Below are positions 19,002 to 28,613 of a DNA stretch of 64,000 bases, in pieces (positions within the stretch are counted from its first letter, which is position 1; each line of letters begins with the position of its first letter). The stretch comes from Rhizobium leguminosarum (lineage in GTDB: Bacteria; Pseudomonadota; Alphaproteobacteria; Rhizobiales; Rhizobiaceae). The notes beneath the pieces are model-generated. The model worked only from the letters and a program-made list of their open reading frames with translations, was not told the DNA's origin and made no database searches. Made by a program: the position numbers and the translations under genes. The DNA lies in assembly GCF_002953715.1 (NCBI RefSeq), contig NZ_CP025012.1, forward strand, positions 3,224,001 through 3,288,000, read 5' to 3'.

Positions 19002-20687
19002 TTGACTAATTTTGAATCGCTTGGTGTCTCCAAGCCGATCGTCGCTACTTTGTTCCAGCTCGGCATCGAAACGCCGACGCCGATCCAGGAACACGCCATT
19101 CCCCTCCTCCTCGAAGGCCGCGACCTGATCGGCCTTGCCCAGACCGGCACCGGCAAGACCGCCGCTTTCGGCCTGCCGCTGATCGAAAAGCTGCTCGCCG
19201 ATGAACGGCGTCCCGACAACCGCACGACGCGCACGCTGATTTTGGCGCCGACCCGCGAACTGGTGAACCAGATCGCCGAGAGCTTGAAGAAGTTCATCCG
19301 CAAGTCGTCGCTGCGCATCAACGTCGTCGTCGGCGGCGTCTCGATCAACAAGCAGCAGCTTCAGCTCGAAAAGGGCACCGACATCCTCGTCGCCACGCCG
19401 GGCCGCCTGCTCGACCTCATCAATCGCCGCGCGATCACGCTGACCACAGTCCGTTATCTCGTGCTCGACGAAGCCGACCAGATGCTCGACCTCGGCTTTG
19501 TCCACGATCTGCGCAAGATCGCCAAGATGGTGCCGAAAAAGCGCCAGACCATGCTCTTCTCGGCGACCATGCCGAAGGCGATCGCCGATCTCGCCGGCGA
19601 ATATCTCGTCGATCCCGTCAAGGTCGAAGTCACGCCCCCGGGCAAGGCTGCCGACAAGGTCGAACAGTACGTCCATTTCGTCGCCGGCAAGAACGACAAG
19701 ACTGAACTGCTCCGCAAGTCACTCACCGAAAACCCTGATGGCCGCGCCATGGTCTTCCTGCGCACCAAGCATGGTGCCGAGAAGCTGATGAAGCATCTCG
19801 AAAACATCGGCTATTCCGTCGCCTCGATCCACGGCAACAAGAGCCAGGGTCAGCGCGAGCGCGCGCTGAAGGCTTTCCGTGACGGCAGCATCAAGACGCT
19901 GATCGCCACCGACGTCGCCGCCCGCGGCATCGACATCCCTGCTGTCAGCCATGTCTACAATTACGACCTGCCTGAGGTACCTGACGCCTATGTCCATCGC
20001 ATCGGCCGCACGGCGCGCGCCGGCCGCGACGGTATCGCCATCGCTTTCTGCGCTCCCGACGAAGCCAAGCTGCTGCGTGATATCGAGCGCCTGATGGGCA
20101 TCGACATCACTGTCGCAAGCGGCGAACCGCCGGCAAACATCAGCGGCGGACCCCGCCGTGCCAACGGCAATGGCAACAACCGCAATCGCAATGGCGGCCA
20201 GGGTCGCGAAGGTCAGGGTCGTGGCGAAGGCCGTGGCGACCAGAACCGTTCGGAGCATCGCGGCAACCGTCAGGAACGCCGCCCGCGCCGCGAAGGTGAA
20301 GGCAGCGAAGTCCGCGCCGGCGGCGAGGAGCGTCGTCCGCGTCCGGAGCGCCCGACCGGCCGCAACGAGGATTTCCGCGGTCAGCGCCGCGGTGAAGCGA
20401 CCCCGGATCTCGGCCCCGACAACGATCTGGCCTCGACCTCCGATTTCCGCGCCTCTGCAAAGCCACAGCGTCCGGCCCATCACGGCGCCCATGCCAATGG
20501 TGAACCGAGCGGTCATCACCGCGGCAACAGCCGTCACGCCCATGGCCGTCCGGCCCGCAAGCACGGCGAGGACCGCGGCCCGCAGCAGGCCCAGGCCGGC
20601 GAACCGCGCCGGGACGGCAATGGCGGCAACCGTCGCGGTGGCTCCGGCTCCCGCAACGGCGGTGGCCAGCGCCGCGAACGCGCCTGA
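19002..20687 (+). CDS. DEAD-box ATP-dependent RNA helicase
   Basis: 561 residues from TTG 19002, with AAAGG 7 nt upstream; the reading frame stays open back to 18864 but the conserved protein begins at TNFESLGVSKPI. Motifs: Q motif (ETPTPIQEHAIP), I (AQTGTGKT), Ia (PTRELVNQI), II (DEAD), III (SAT), V (ATDVAARGIDIP) and VI (HRIGRTARAGRDG). The last 140 or so residues are a low-complexity Arg/Gly/Asn-rich tail, typical of RhlE-type helicases that bind RNA non-specifically. It likely assists ribosome assembly or cold adaptation. A strong terminator follows. Confidence 0.92.
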   Translation: MTNFESLGVSKPIVATLFQLGIETPTPIQEHAIPLLLEGRDLIGLAQTGTGKTAAFGLPLIEKLLADERRPDNRTTRTLILAPTRELVNQIAESLKKFIRKSSLRINVVVGGVSINKQQLQLEKGTDILVATPGRLLDLINRRAITLTTVRYLVLDEADQMLDLGFVHDLRKIAKMVPKKRQTMLFSATMPKAIADLAGEYLVDPVKVEVTPPGKAADKVEQYVHFVAGKNDKTELLRKSLTENPDGRAMVFLRTKHGAEKLMKHLENIGYSVASIHGNKSQGQRERALKAFRDGSIKTLIATDVAARGIDIPAVSHVYNYDLPEVPDAYVHRIGRTARAGRDGIAIAFCAPDEAKLLRDIERLMGIDITVASGEPPANISGGPRRANGNGNNRNRNGGQGREGQGRGEGRGDQNRSEHRGNRQERRPRREGEGSEVRAGGEERRPRPERPTGRNEDFRGQRRGEATPDLGPDNDLASTSDFRASAKPQRPAHHGAHANGEPSGHHRGNSRHAHGRPARKHGEDRGPQQAQAGEPRRDGNGGNRRGGSGSRNGGGQRRERA

Positions 20688-20704
20688 TAGTTAAACGACT
20701 GAAA

Positions 20705-20740
20705 AACAAAAAGGCCGGGGATATCTCCGGCCTTTTTGTT
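20705..20740. terminator. Bidirectional rho-independent terminator
   Basis: AACAAAAAGGCCGGGG-ATAT-CTCCGGCCTTTTTGTT: a GC stem flanked by A and T runs, symmetric on both strands, located between the convergent helicase and DMT-transporter genes. Confidence 0.9.
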
Positions 20741-20743
20741 ATC

Positions 20744-20848
20744 TAGCGCATCGGCCCGAAAATCGGAATCGATTTTCGGAAAGCACGATGCGAGGATTGA
20801 AAGAGTTGGAGCGTCCTTTGTGCGTCCGAAAGGACGCACGGCGCTCTA
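20744..20848. repeat. RIME-like palindromic repeat, two hairpins
   Basis: First palindrome: AGCGCATCG...CGATGCGA ends with inner CGAAAATCG/CGATTTTCG arms. Second: GAGCG...CGCTC with inner GTGCGTCC/GGACGCAC arms around GAAA. Same two-hairpin design as at 2634, 13610 and 36459. It ends at the stop codon of the DMT transporter gene. Confidence 0.6.
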
Positions 20849-21748
20849 AACCTCCGCAGGCCTATGCTCGCTAAACGCCTTGCGGTTCGTGAGATAGACG
20901 CCTGTCACGACCACCACGGTGCCGACGATCAACGGCAGGGTCAGCGGTTCTCCGAAGGCAATGAAGGCTTCGAGAGCAACCGCTGGCGGCATCAGGTAGA
21001 TAAGCGAGGCGGCGCGTGACACCTGGCCCCGACGGATCAGATAAAGCAGCAGCCCGACGCCGCCCATCGACAGGCCGAAGACCGACCAGGCAAGCGCGCC
21101 ATAGGCCTGCGCGGCGCCGTCGAAATGCTGATGCTCGAAGATCAGCGAAAGCGGCAGGGTGAGGATCAGTGCGCCGATATATTGCAAGGTCGCGATGGTT
21201 CTGAGGTCGCCGGATTGCAGGTGCTTCTTCTGATAGAGCGTGCCGTAGGTGACGGACGCCATGGCGACCAGGTTGATCGCCAGCGGCAGGGCGGCATGTG
21301 TGAGATCGGCGGTCGCCGGATCGAGCAGCTTCGGCGATATGGCGGTGGCAATGCCGATGAAGCCGAGAGCAAGGCCGAGCTTCTGTGCCTGCTGCAGCCG
21401 CTCGCCGATGAGGAAGGGAGCTGCCATCGCCGTCAGCAACGGCTGCAGCGCCGCGATGATGCCCGATATGCCGGCCGGCACGCCATTGGCGATCGCCCAC
21501 CAGAGACCGGCAAGATAGAAACCATGCAGGAAGAAGCCGGAATAGACGGCGCGCAGCGCCGCCGCCCGGCTGTTCGGCCATTGCGCCCGCACCACCAGGC
21601 AGAGCGCCAGGAATGCCGCCGCCGACAGCGCGTAGCGCATCGAAAGAAAAGTGAAGGGCTCGGAATGCAGCGAGGCGTATTTCGCCACCACCCAGCCCGT
21701 GGACCAGAGCAGGACGAAAACGGCGGGGGCAAGGCGATCGAGGGACAT
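20846..21748 (-). CDS. EamA/DMT-family transporter
   Basis: 300 residues from ATG 21748, giving MSLDRLAPAVFVLLWSTGWVVAKYA; a TTG at 21811 would add 21 hydrophilic residues. About ten membrane segments in two EamA repeats are visible (the second begins near LPLAINLVAMASVTYGTLYQKKH). The family exports small metabolites such as amino acids or drugs; the substrate is not readable. It stands alone, and its 3' end abuts the repeat at 20744-20848. Confidence 0.8.
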   Translation of the reverse strand: MSLDRLAPAVFVLLWSTGWVVAKYASLHSEPFTFLSMRYALSAAAFLALCLVVRAQWPNSRAAALRAVYSGFFLHGFYLAGLWWAIANGVPAGISGIIAALQPLLTAMAAPFLIGERLQQAQKLGLALGFIGIATAISPKLLDPATADLTHAALPLAINLVAMASVTYGTLYQKKHLQSGDLRTIATLQYIGALILTLPLSLIFEHQHFDGAAQAYGALAWSVFGLSMGGVGLLLYLIRRGQVSRAASLIYLMPPAVALEAFIAFGEPLTLPLIVGTVVVVTGVYLTNRKAFSEHRPAEV

Positions 21749-22114
21749 GGGGCGCGGCTCGGCAGAGAAGGGTTCGTCGTGCTGATAGCCCCACCCGGCG
21801 GCTGCAGTCAAAAGCGAAGCATTGATGCTAATTTGAAATTTCGCTGATGCAGGACCCGATGGCGGTCACTACGGAGGACGGTGAGCCCCGCACACATGAC
21901 CATATTCGATCGCCCTGGCCGAACGAAAAACGATCACATGCCCATATTTTGCTCAAGCCTGCGGATCTGCAATCCGTCATGCCGGATCGCACCACTTTAA
22001 ATGCCCAGATTTTCACCCGTTTCCCGCAGCGCAAAATCTTTTCCTCGAACTGCGCATGGTTCTTGCATTGCCATTTGCGTTGTATTCAAATGAACAAAAA
22101 GGGGAGCCGAGCCT

Positions 22115-23524
22115 TTGGCATTTGATGAAATGATTACCGGGGACGAAAGTCCTCGCGCGCCTTATGAAAAATACTTCGAGTGGTACAACAGCCAAGACCG
22201 GGCGCATCTGATAGCCAAGTCCCGCGATGCGGAAAACATCTTCCGGAAGACCGGCATCACGTTCGCGGTCTATGGCCACGCCGACAGTTCCGAAAAGCTC
22301 ATCCCTTTCGACATCATTCCCCGCATCATCTCCGCCCGCGAATGGCGCAAGCTCGCCCAAGGCATCGAGCAGCGGGTGATCGCGCTAAACGCCTTTCTGG
22401 ACGATATCTACCATAAGCAGGAGATCATCCGCGCCGGCCGCGTTCCGCGTGAGCTGATCGAGAACAACGTCACCTTCATCCCCGAAATGATCGGTTTCCG
22501 GCCGCCCGGCGGCGTCTACACCCACATTGTCGGCACCGACATCGTGCGCACCGGAGAGGACCAGTTTTACGTGCTGGAGGATAATGCCCGCACGCCCTCC
22601 GGTGTCAGCTACATGCTGGAAAACCGGGAAACCATGATGCAGATGTTCCCCGAACTCTTTCATGAGAACAAGGTGCAGCGTGTCGAGGATTACCCCTACC
22701 TGCTGCGTCAGAGCCTCGCCTCGCTCGCCCCTCCCGGCTGCAAGGGCAAGCCGCGCGTCGCCGTGCTGACGCCGGGCATTTACAATTCCGCCTATTACGA
22801 GCATTCCTTCCTCGCCGACATGATGGGCGTCGAACTGGTCGAAGGCTCGGATCTGCGCGTCATCGACGGCAAGGTGAAGATGCGGACGACACGCGGTTAC
22901 GAAGCGATCGACGTGCTCTACCGCCGCGTTGACGACGACTTCCTCGATCCCCTGACTTTCCGGCCCGATTCCGCGCTCGGCATTCCCGGCATCATGGATG
23001 TCTACCGCTCCGGAAACATCACCATCGCCAATGCGCCGGGCACCGGCATTTGCGACGACAAGGCGATCTACTCCTATATGCCCGAGATCGTCGAATTCTA
23101 TACCGGCCGCAAGGCGCTGCTCGAAAACGTGCCGACCTGGCGCTGTTCGGAAGCCGACAGCCTGAAATATGTGCTGGAGCATCTGGAAGAGCTGGTGGTC
23201 AAGGAGGTGCACGGCTCCGGCGGCTATGGCATGCTGGTCGGCCCGACGGCATCGAAGAAAGAGCGCGCCGATTTCGCCGAGAAGCTGAAGGCCAAGCCGA
23301 ACAATTACATCGCGCAGCCGACGCTGTCGCTCTCCACTGTGCCGATCCTCGTCAACAAGGGCATCGCGCCCCGCCATGTCGACCTTCGCCCCTATGTGCT
23401 TGTATCCGACAAGGTTCAGATCATTCCGGGTGGTCTCACCCGCGTGGCGCTGAAGCAGGGCTCGCTGGTGGTCAATTCCAGCCAGGGCGGCGGCACCAAA
23501 GACACCTGGGTATTGGAGGACTGA
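22115..23524 (+). CDS. Circularly permuted ATP-grasp protein (DUF404/DUF407)
   Basis: 469 residues from TTG 22115, with GGGGAG 8 nt upstream. Family hallmarks: FRKTGITFAVYG near the N-terminus, EDNARTPSGVSYMLENRE, VVKEVHGSGGYGMLVGPTA (nucleotide loop) and PTLSLSTVP. It should activate a carboxylate with ATP and ligate it to an amine. First of a conserved three-gene set with an alpha-E protein and a transglutaminase-like protein, a set thought to make and process a peptide or amide product that remains undefined. It overlaps the next gene by one base (TGATG). Confidence 0.88.
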   Translation: MAFDEMITGDESPRAPYEKYFEWYNSQDRAHLIAKSRDAENIFRKTGITFAVYGHADSSEKLIPFDIIPRIISAREWRKLAQGIEQRVIALNAFLDDIYHKQEIIRAGRVPRELIENNVTFIPEMIGFRPPGGVYTHIVGTDIVRTGEDQFYVLEDNARTPSGVSYMLENRETMMQMFPELFHENKVQRVEDYPYLLRQSLASLAPPGCKGKPRVAVLTPGIYNSAYYEHSFLADMMGVELVEGSDLRVIDGKVKMRTTRGYEAIDVLYRRVDDDFLDPLTFRPDSALGIPGIMDVYRSGNITIANAPGTGICDDKAIYSYMPEIVEFYTGRKALLENVPTWRCSEADSLKYVLEHLEELVVKEVHGSGGYGMLVGPTASKKERADFAEKLKAKPNNYIAQPTLSLSTVPILVNKGIAPRHVDLRPYVLVSDKVQIIPGGLTRVALKQGSLVVNSSQGGGTKDTWVLED

Positions 23525-24465
23525 TGCTCGGAAGAACCGCAAACGGCCTTTACTGGATGTTCCGTTACATCGAGCGCGCCGAAAATATCGCCCGCCTCGT
23601 CGATGCTGGGCTGCGCATGTCGCTCACCCGCAGCAGCGAAGGCGATGACAACTGGGATGGCGTGCTGCAAAGCGCTGGGGTGCGCGAGGCATATGACGAG
23701 GGCCACACGAAGCTGACGAATGCCGACGCGATCGACTATCTTCTGCGCGATCGCGCCAATCCGTCGAGCGTCATGTCCTGCATCGAGTCCGGCCGCAACA
23801 ATGCCCGCATGGTGCGTACGGCGCTGACGCGGGAGACCTGGGAAGCCACCAACGAATGCTGGATCGACTTGAAGTCGCTGCTAGAAAAGCGCGTCAAGGC
23901 GGCCGAGATGCCAGAGGTGATCGATGTCATCAAGCGCCGCGCCGGCCTCATCCGCGGTGCCTTCCATGGATCCACACTGCGCAACGAACTCTATAATTTT
24001 GCCCGCATCGGCACCTTCATCGAGCGGGCCGACAATACCAGCCGGATCCTCGACGTGAAATATTACGTGCTGCTGCCCTCGGTTTCGGCCGTCGGCTCCT
24101 CTCTCGACAATGTGCAGTGGGAATCGATCCTGCGCTCGGTCTCCGCCCACCGCGCCTATAGCTGGGCCTATGACGGCGAATACCGGGCGATGAACATCGC
24201 CGACTTCCTGACCCTCAATGTCCAGATGCCGCGTTCACTTGCCTATTGCTACGAGAAGATCGTCAGCAATCTCGGCTATCTCGCCCAGGATTACGAGGAG
24301 CGGCTCCCTGCCCACGATACCGCGGATGCGATCCGCAAGACACTGCAGACGAGAGCGATCCGGGATATCATGGATCAGGGCCTGCACGAATTCCTGGAGG
24401 ATTTCGTCTCGCGCAATAACAAGCTCGGCGCGGAAATTTCCAACGGCTACCGGTTCTATGTATAA
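23524..24465 (+). CDS. Alpha-E domain protein (DUF403)
   Basis: 313 residues, all-helical. It begins LGRTANGLYWMFRYIERAENIARLVD, the family signature, and carries AYSWAYDGEYRAMNIADFLTLN and MPRSLAYCYEKI. Function is not known; it always partners ATP-grasp and transglutaminase-like genes, as here. ATG 23524 overlaps the preceding stop. The longer frame back to 23050 is only read-through of the upstream gene's coding sequence in another frame. Confidence 0.88.
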   Translation: MLGRTANGLYWMFRYIERAENIARLVDAGLRMSLTRSSEGDDNWDGVLQSAGVREAYDEGHTKLTNADAIDYLLRDRANPSSVMSCIESGRNNARMVRTALTRETWEATNECWIDLKSLLEKRVKAAEMPEVIDVIKRRAGLIRGAFHGSTLRNELYNFARIGTFIERADNTSRILDVKYYVLLPSVSAVGSSLDNVQWESILRSVSAHRAYSWAYDGEYRAMNIADFLTLNVQMPRSLAYCYEKIVSNLGYLAQDYEERLPAHDTADAIRKTLQTRAIRDIMDQGLHEFLEDFVSRNNKLGAEISNGYRFYV

Positions 24466-24477
24466 GCGGATAACAAC

Positions 24478-25302
24478 ATGAGACTGAAGATCAGCCACCT
24501 CACCGAATACCGCTACGATGGACCGACGCAGTTCTCGCTGCAAAGGCTGCGGCTGACGCCGCCGACGAGCCCTGCTCAGAAAGTGCTCGGCTGGGCGCTG
24601 AACGTCGAGGGCGCTACGCCGGAAGTGGAATATGACGACCAGTACGGCAATCACGTCAATCTGGTCTCGCTGGAAGGCGAGCAGGATGTGACGCGCATCC
24701 TCGCCGAAGGCGAGGTCGAGACGGAGGACAATAACGGCGTCACCGGCCCGCATACCGGCTTCTGCCCGCTTTGGCTCTTCCTGCGCGACACGCCGCTGAC
24801 CAAGGGCGGCAAGTTGGTCAAGGAACTGATCAAGGGCGTGGGTGGCGATAACGAGCTCGCCCGCATGCACGCGCTGATGGCCGCAATCCACGAAACGGTC
24901 GACTACAAGCCCGGCACCAGCAACACCGAGACGACGGCCGAACAGGCGCTGGAGAAGAAGAGCGGCGTCTGCCAGGACCATGCGCATATTTTCATTGCCG
25001 CCGCCCGCACCTTGCAGGTGCCGGCGCGTTACATCTCCGGTTATCTGATGATGGAGGAAAAGATCGAGCAGGCTGCGACCCATGCATGGGCCGAGGCCCA
25101 TATTCCCGGCCTCGGCTGGGTCGGCTTCGATCCCGCCAACGAGATCTGCCCGGATGCGCGCTACATCAGAGTCGCCTCCGGCCTCTGCTATCGCGACGCC
25201 GCGCCGATTTCAGGCATGCGCATCGGCACGCCGGGCGAAACGCTGTCGGTTACCGTGAAGGTCGAGGACGGCGGACAGATGCAAAGCCAGAGCCAGAGTT
25301 GA
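24478..25302 (+). CDS. Transglutaminase-like cysteine protease
   Basis: 274 residues. N-terminal beta domain (MRLKISHLTEYRYDGP), then a papain-like core with the catalytic Cys in KSGVCQDHAHIFIAAARTL, His in THAWAEAHIPG and Asp in WVGFDPANEIC. Probably a peptidase or amidase working on the product of the adjacent ATP-grasp ligase. It lies 12 nt after the alpha-E gene in the same operon. Confidence 0.88.
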   Translation: MRLKISHLTEYRYDGPTQFSLQRLRLTPPTSPAQKVLGWALNVEGATPEVEYDDQYGNHVNLVSLEGEQDVTRILAEGEVETEDNNGVTGPHTGFCPLWLFLRDTPLTKGGKLVKELIKGVGGDNELARMHALMAAIHETVDYKPGTSNTETTAEQALEKKSGVCQDHAHIFIAAARTLQVPARYISGYLMMEEKIEQAATHAWAEAHIPGLGWVGFDPANEICPDARYIRVASGLCYRDAAPISGMRIGTPGETLSVTVKVEDGGQMQSQSQS

Positions 25303-25671
25303 GCGGACCGCAAAGATAGCTTTACCGCACGCTGAGATGGGGGCCAATAGAATACCTGCCGAGTTCGGCCGCGAACAAACATGTTCGACTTAAATATATA
25401 GACTGACGGTCCCGAATTTCCGCCTGCTTCCGGGATGCGCTGCACGTTATAATTGCCGTTCGTCAATTTTTCATTGCAGACTAACTCTATTTTAAGGCCG
25501 CAGGCACAAGCTTGTCTGCGGCGACGCCCGGTGTATTTCGGCAGGCGCCGATTAAGAAGCGGCATGATGCAGGCTTTCATGATGATGTTGAGCTGCAGGC
25601 ACGGATGAGGCGACGATCGCGGCCCTCCGATGAGGCAGCCTGTTTGCTTCTGGGATTTAACAGGATCGTCC
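25303..25671. other. 369-nt intergenic region before the HD-GYP gene
   Basis: It separates the transglutaminase gene from the response regulator. It is AT-richer near 25380-25500 and should contain the promoter of the HD-GYP gene, but no clear -35/-10 pair, operator or RNA structure was recognised. Confidence 0.4.
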
Positions 25672-26733
25672 ATGCCTCTTCTTATCGTCGACGACAGCGA
25701 ATCCAGCCTTCTCGCCCTTGAGACCGCGGTCCGAGGTTTCGCCGGCTGTGTGGTCGAAAGCTTCACCAATCCGCTCGAAGCCCTTGCTCGCTGCCAGGCC
25801 GCCGATTTCGACGTCGTGCTGATCGATTATATGATGCCTGAGATGAACGGTATCGAGATGATCCGCAGGTTGCGCCGCCAGCCGGGCTATGAGGATGTGC
25901 CCGTCGTGATGATCACCTCGCAGGCGAAGCGGTCGGTTCGGCTGGAAGCGCTGGCGGCCGGCGCCACGGATTTTCTTGCCAAGCCCTTCGATCCCTTGGA
26001 ACTGCAGGCGCGCGTCCTCAATCTGATGGCCCTGCATAAGGCCCAGCTGGCGCTTGCCGACCGGGCGAAATCACTCGACATGGCCTTCCGCCACGCCACC
26101 GAACAGGCCGACATGCGCGAGCAGGAGATCATCTGGTGCCTTGCCCAGGCGATGGCCTCGCGCGATGGCAACACCGGCGACCATATCGAGCGCGTCGCCA
26201 ATATCGCCGAGCTGATCGCCGAAGGCCTCGGCCTCGACCGCATCCAGCGGCGCAACATCTATCTCGCCGCTCCCTTGCACGATATCGGCAAGATCGCCAT
26301 TCCCGATGCCATTCTGCAGAAGCCGGGCAAGCTCGAACGGCACGAGATCGAACGCATGCGCGAGCATGTCCCGATCGGCGTCGCCATACTTGCCAACAGC
26401 TCCGCCGAGCTTTCGCGCGTCGCGACCGCCATCATCGCTGGCCACCATGAGAAATGGGACGGAACCGGCTATCCCAAGGGCCTGTCCGGCGACGCGATCC
26501 CGATCGAAGCGCGCATCGTCGCAGTCGCCGACGTCTTCGAAGCGCTCTGTTCCGATCGGCCCTACAAGCAAGCCTGGCCGATCGAGCGGGCTTACGAGGA
26601 AATCATCGCCTACAGCGGATCGCATTTCGACCCGGCCTGCGTTGCCGCTTTCCGTCGCAAATGGCCGGCGATCCGTGCGCTCTTCGAACATAGCGTCGAC
26701 GAGGATCACAGCATGGCGATCCCAAACGGCTGA
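25672..26733 (+). CDS. Response regulator with HD-GYP phosphodiesterase domain
   Basis: 353 residues from ATG 25672, with AGGA upstream. Receiver domain (about 1-125) with acidic pair in LLIVDDSESS, phospho-acceptor Asp in VVLIDYMMPEMNG and Lys in FLAKPFDP. The HD-GYP domain (about 160-345) has every canonical residue: GDHIERV, HDIGKIAIPD, HVPIGVAIL, HHEKWDGTGYPKG and DVFEALCSDRPYK. Predicted to hydrolyse cyclic di-GMP in response to phosphorylation. The sensor kinase is not adjacent. A bidirectional terminator follows. Confidence 0.92.
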   Translation: MPLLIVDDSESSLLALETAVRGFAGCVVESFTNPLEALARCQAADFDVVLIDYMMPEMNGIEMIRRLRRQPGYEDVPVVMITSQAKRSVRLEALAAGATDFLAKPFDPLELQARVLNLMALHKAQLALADRAKSLDMAFRHATEQADMREQEIIWCLAQAMASRDGNTGDHIERVANIAELIAEGLGLDRIQRRNIYLAAPLHDIGKIAIPDAILQKPGKLERHEIERMREHVPIGVAILANSSAELSRVATAIIAGHHEKWDGTGYPKGLSGDAIPIEARIVAVADVFEALCSDRPYKQAWPIERAYEEIIAYSGSHFDPACVAAFRRKWPAIRALFEHSVDEDHSMAIPNG

Positions 26734-26765
26734 TTGCCGTTAACCTGGAAAAACCGGCGGACAAG

Positions 26766-26795
26766 AAAAAAGCGGGGTGATGCCCCGCCTTTTCC
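26766..26795. terminator. Bidirectional terminator
   Basis: AAAAAAGCGGGG-TGAT-GCCCCGCCTTTTCC between the convergent HD-GYP and arabinonate dehydratase genes: a GC stem flanked by A and T runs. Confidence 0.85.
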
Positions 26796-26812
26796 AATCT
26801 TGGATAGCCCGA

Positions 26813-28552
26813 TTAGTGGCTGTCTTTGCCGACCGCGTTTCCGCGACATCCCTTGAGGAAATCGAGGTCGGCGCCGGTATCGGCCCCTTCGACATGCTGC
26901 TGATGCAGGAAGGCATAGCCAGATGTGGGCAGATCATGGTTGGGCTGCCACTCGGCGAGCCGCCGCGCCAGTTCCTCATCGGAAATGTCGAGATGCAGAC
27001 GACGGTTCGGCACATCAAGCTCGATCATGTCGCCGTTTTTCACGACCGCCAGCGGCCCGCCGACCGCCGCTTCCGGCGATGTGTGCAGCACGACGGTACC
27101 GTAGGCCGTTCCGGACATGCGGGCGTCAGAAATGCGCACCATGTCGAGGATACCCTTCTTGAGCACCTTCGGCGGCAGCCCCATATTGCCGACCTCGGCC
27201 ATCCCAGGATAGCCCTTCGGCCCACAGTTCTTCATGACCATGATGCAGGTTTCGTCGATGTCGAGGTTATCGTCGTTGATCTTGGCCTTGTAGTCGTCGA
27301 TGTCCTCGAAGACAACAGCCCTGCCCCGGTGCACCAAGAGATGCGGCGAAGCCGCCGAAGGCTTCAACACCGCGCCCTTCGGCGCGAGATTGCCGCGCAG
27401 CACGACGATGCCGCCCGAAGCTGTCAGCGCCTTTTCGGCCGGCAGGATAACGTCTTCGTTCCAGTTGACGACGTCCTTGACCTCGTCCCAGACGGTTTCG
27501 CCGGATACCGTCAACGCATCCTTGTGCAGGAGGCCCGCCTCGCCGAGGCGCTTCAGCACCACCGGCAGGCCGCCGGCATAGAAGAACTCCTCCATCAGGT
27601 ACTTGCCCGACGGCATCAGGTTGACGATGGTCGGGACGTCACGGCCACAGCGGTCCCAGTCGTCAAGCGAAAGATCGATGCCGACACGGCCGGCGATGGC
27701 GAGCAGGTGGATGACGGCGTTGGTCGATCCGCCGATGGCCGCGTTGGTGCGGATGGCATTCTCGAAGGCCTGCTTCGTCATGATCTCGGAGGGCTTCAGG
27801 TCGTCCTTGACCATCTGCACGATACGCCGGCCGGTAAGCTGCGCCATGACCTTGCGGCGGGAATCGACGCCCGGGATCGCGGCGTTGCCGGAGAGCGCCA
27901 TGCCGAGCGCCTCGGCCATGGAAGCCATGGTGGAGGCAGTGCCCATGGTGTTGCAGGTGCCCGACGAACGGCTCATCGAGGCTTCCGCCTCGAGGAATTC
28001 GGCCTGCGTCATCTCGCCGGCCTTCACCATTTCGGAAAATTTCCACAGATGCGTGCCCGAGCCGACCCGTTCGCCACGGAAATAGCCGTTCAGCATCGGC
28101 CCGCCAGTGACGACGATCGAAGGTAGGTCGCAAGAAGCCGCCCCCATGATAAGCGACGGCGTGGTCTTGTCGCAGCCGACCAACAATACGCAGCCATCCA
28201 TCGGCTGGCCGCGGATCGCCTCTTCCACCGCGAGCGCGGCAAGATTGCGGTACATCATCGCGGTCGGGCGGAAGGTGTTTTCGGATGCCGAGAACACCGG
28301 CACCTCAAGCGGGAAGCCGCCGGCCTCCCATACGCCCGCCTTCACCTTTTCAGCGAGCTCTCTGAGATGACCGTTGCACGGGGTCATATCCGACCAGGTG
28401 TTGAGGATGCCGATCACCGGCCGGCCATCGAACAGGTCGTGCGGATAACCCTGGTTCTTAAGCCAGCCGCGGTGATAGATCACGTCGCGGCTCGTACCGC
28501 CGTACCATTCCTGCGACCTCAGCTTGCGCGGCCATTCCGCTTTCTTTTTCAT
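26813..28552 (-). CDS. L-arabinonate dehydratase (IlvD/EDD family)
   Basis: 579 residues from ATG 28552 (MKKKAEWPRKLRSQEWYGG). It converts L-arabinonate to 2-keto-3-deoxy-L-arabinonate using an iron-sulfur cluster and Mg2+. The cluster Cys residues lie in SDMTPCNGH, LLVGCDKTTPS and RSSGTCNTMGT; the C-terminal SDARMSGTAYGT motif is also present. Sequence and length match, from memory, the structurally characterised R. leguminosarum enzyme, so the substrate is more certain than usual, though related sugar acids may also be used. It starts a minus-strand block with the aldehyde dehydrogenase and AraD1 upstream of it. Confidence 0.9.
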   Translation of the reverse strand: MKKKAEWPRKLRSQEWYGGTSRDVIYHRGWLKNQGYPHDLFDGRPVIGILNTWSDMTPCNGHLRELAEKVKAGVWEAGGFPLEVPVFSASENTFRPTAMMYRNLAALAVEEAIRGQPMDGCVLLVGCDKTTPSLIMGAASCDLPSIVVTGGPMLNGYFRGERVGSGTHLWKFSEMVKAGEMTQAEFLEAEASMSRSSGTCNTMGTASTMASMAEALGMALSGNAAIPGVDSRRKVMAQLTGRRIVQMVKDDLKPSEIMTKQAFENAIRTNAAIGGSTNAVIHLLAIAGRVGIDLSLDDWDRCGRDVPTIVNLMPSGKYLMEEFFYAGGLPVVLKRLGEAGLLHKDALTVSGETVWDEVKDVVNWNEDVILPAEKALTASGGIVVLRGNLAPKGAVLKPSAASPHLLVHRGRAVVFEDIDDYKAKINDDNLDIDETCIMVMKNCGPKGYPGMAEVGNMGLPPKVLKKGILDMVRISDARMSGTAYGTVVLHTSPEAAVGGPLAVVKNGDMIELDVPNRRLHLDISDEELARRLAEWQPNHDLPTSGYAFLHQQHVEGADTGADLDFLKGCRGNAVGKDSH

Positions 28553-28613
28553 CGTCTCTATCCTTCGGGATATCGCCGGATCGCCTCGTACGACCCGGTT
28601 CATCGCAATTGTC

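Noticed and set aside
23050..23523. N-terminal extension of the alpha-E protein
   Set aside because: It reads through the ATP-grasp gene in another frame; the family start and the TGATG overlap fix the start at 23524.
26777..28126. 449-codon plus-strand open frame over the arabinonate dehydratase gene
   Set aside because: Shadow of the dehydratase; starts inside a terminator region.
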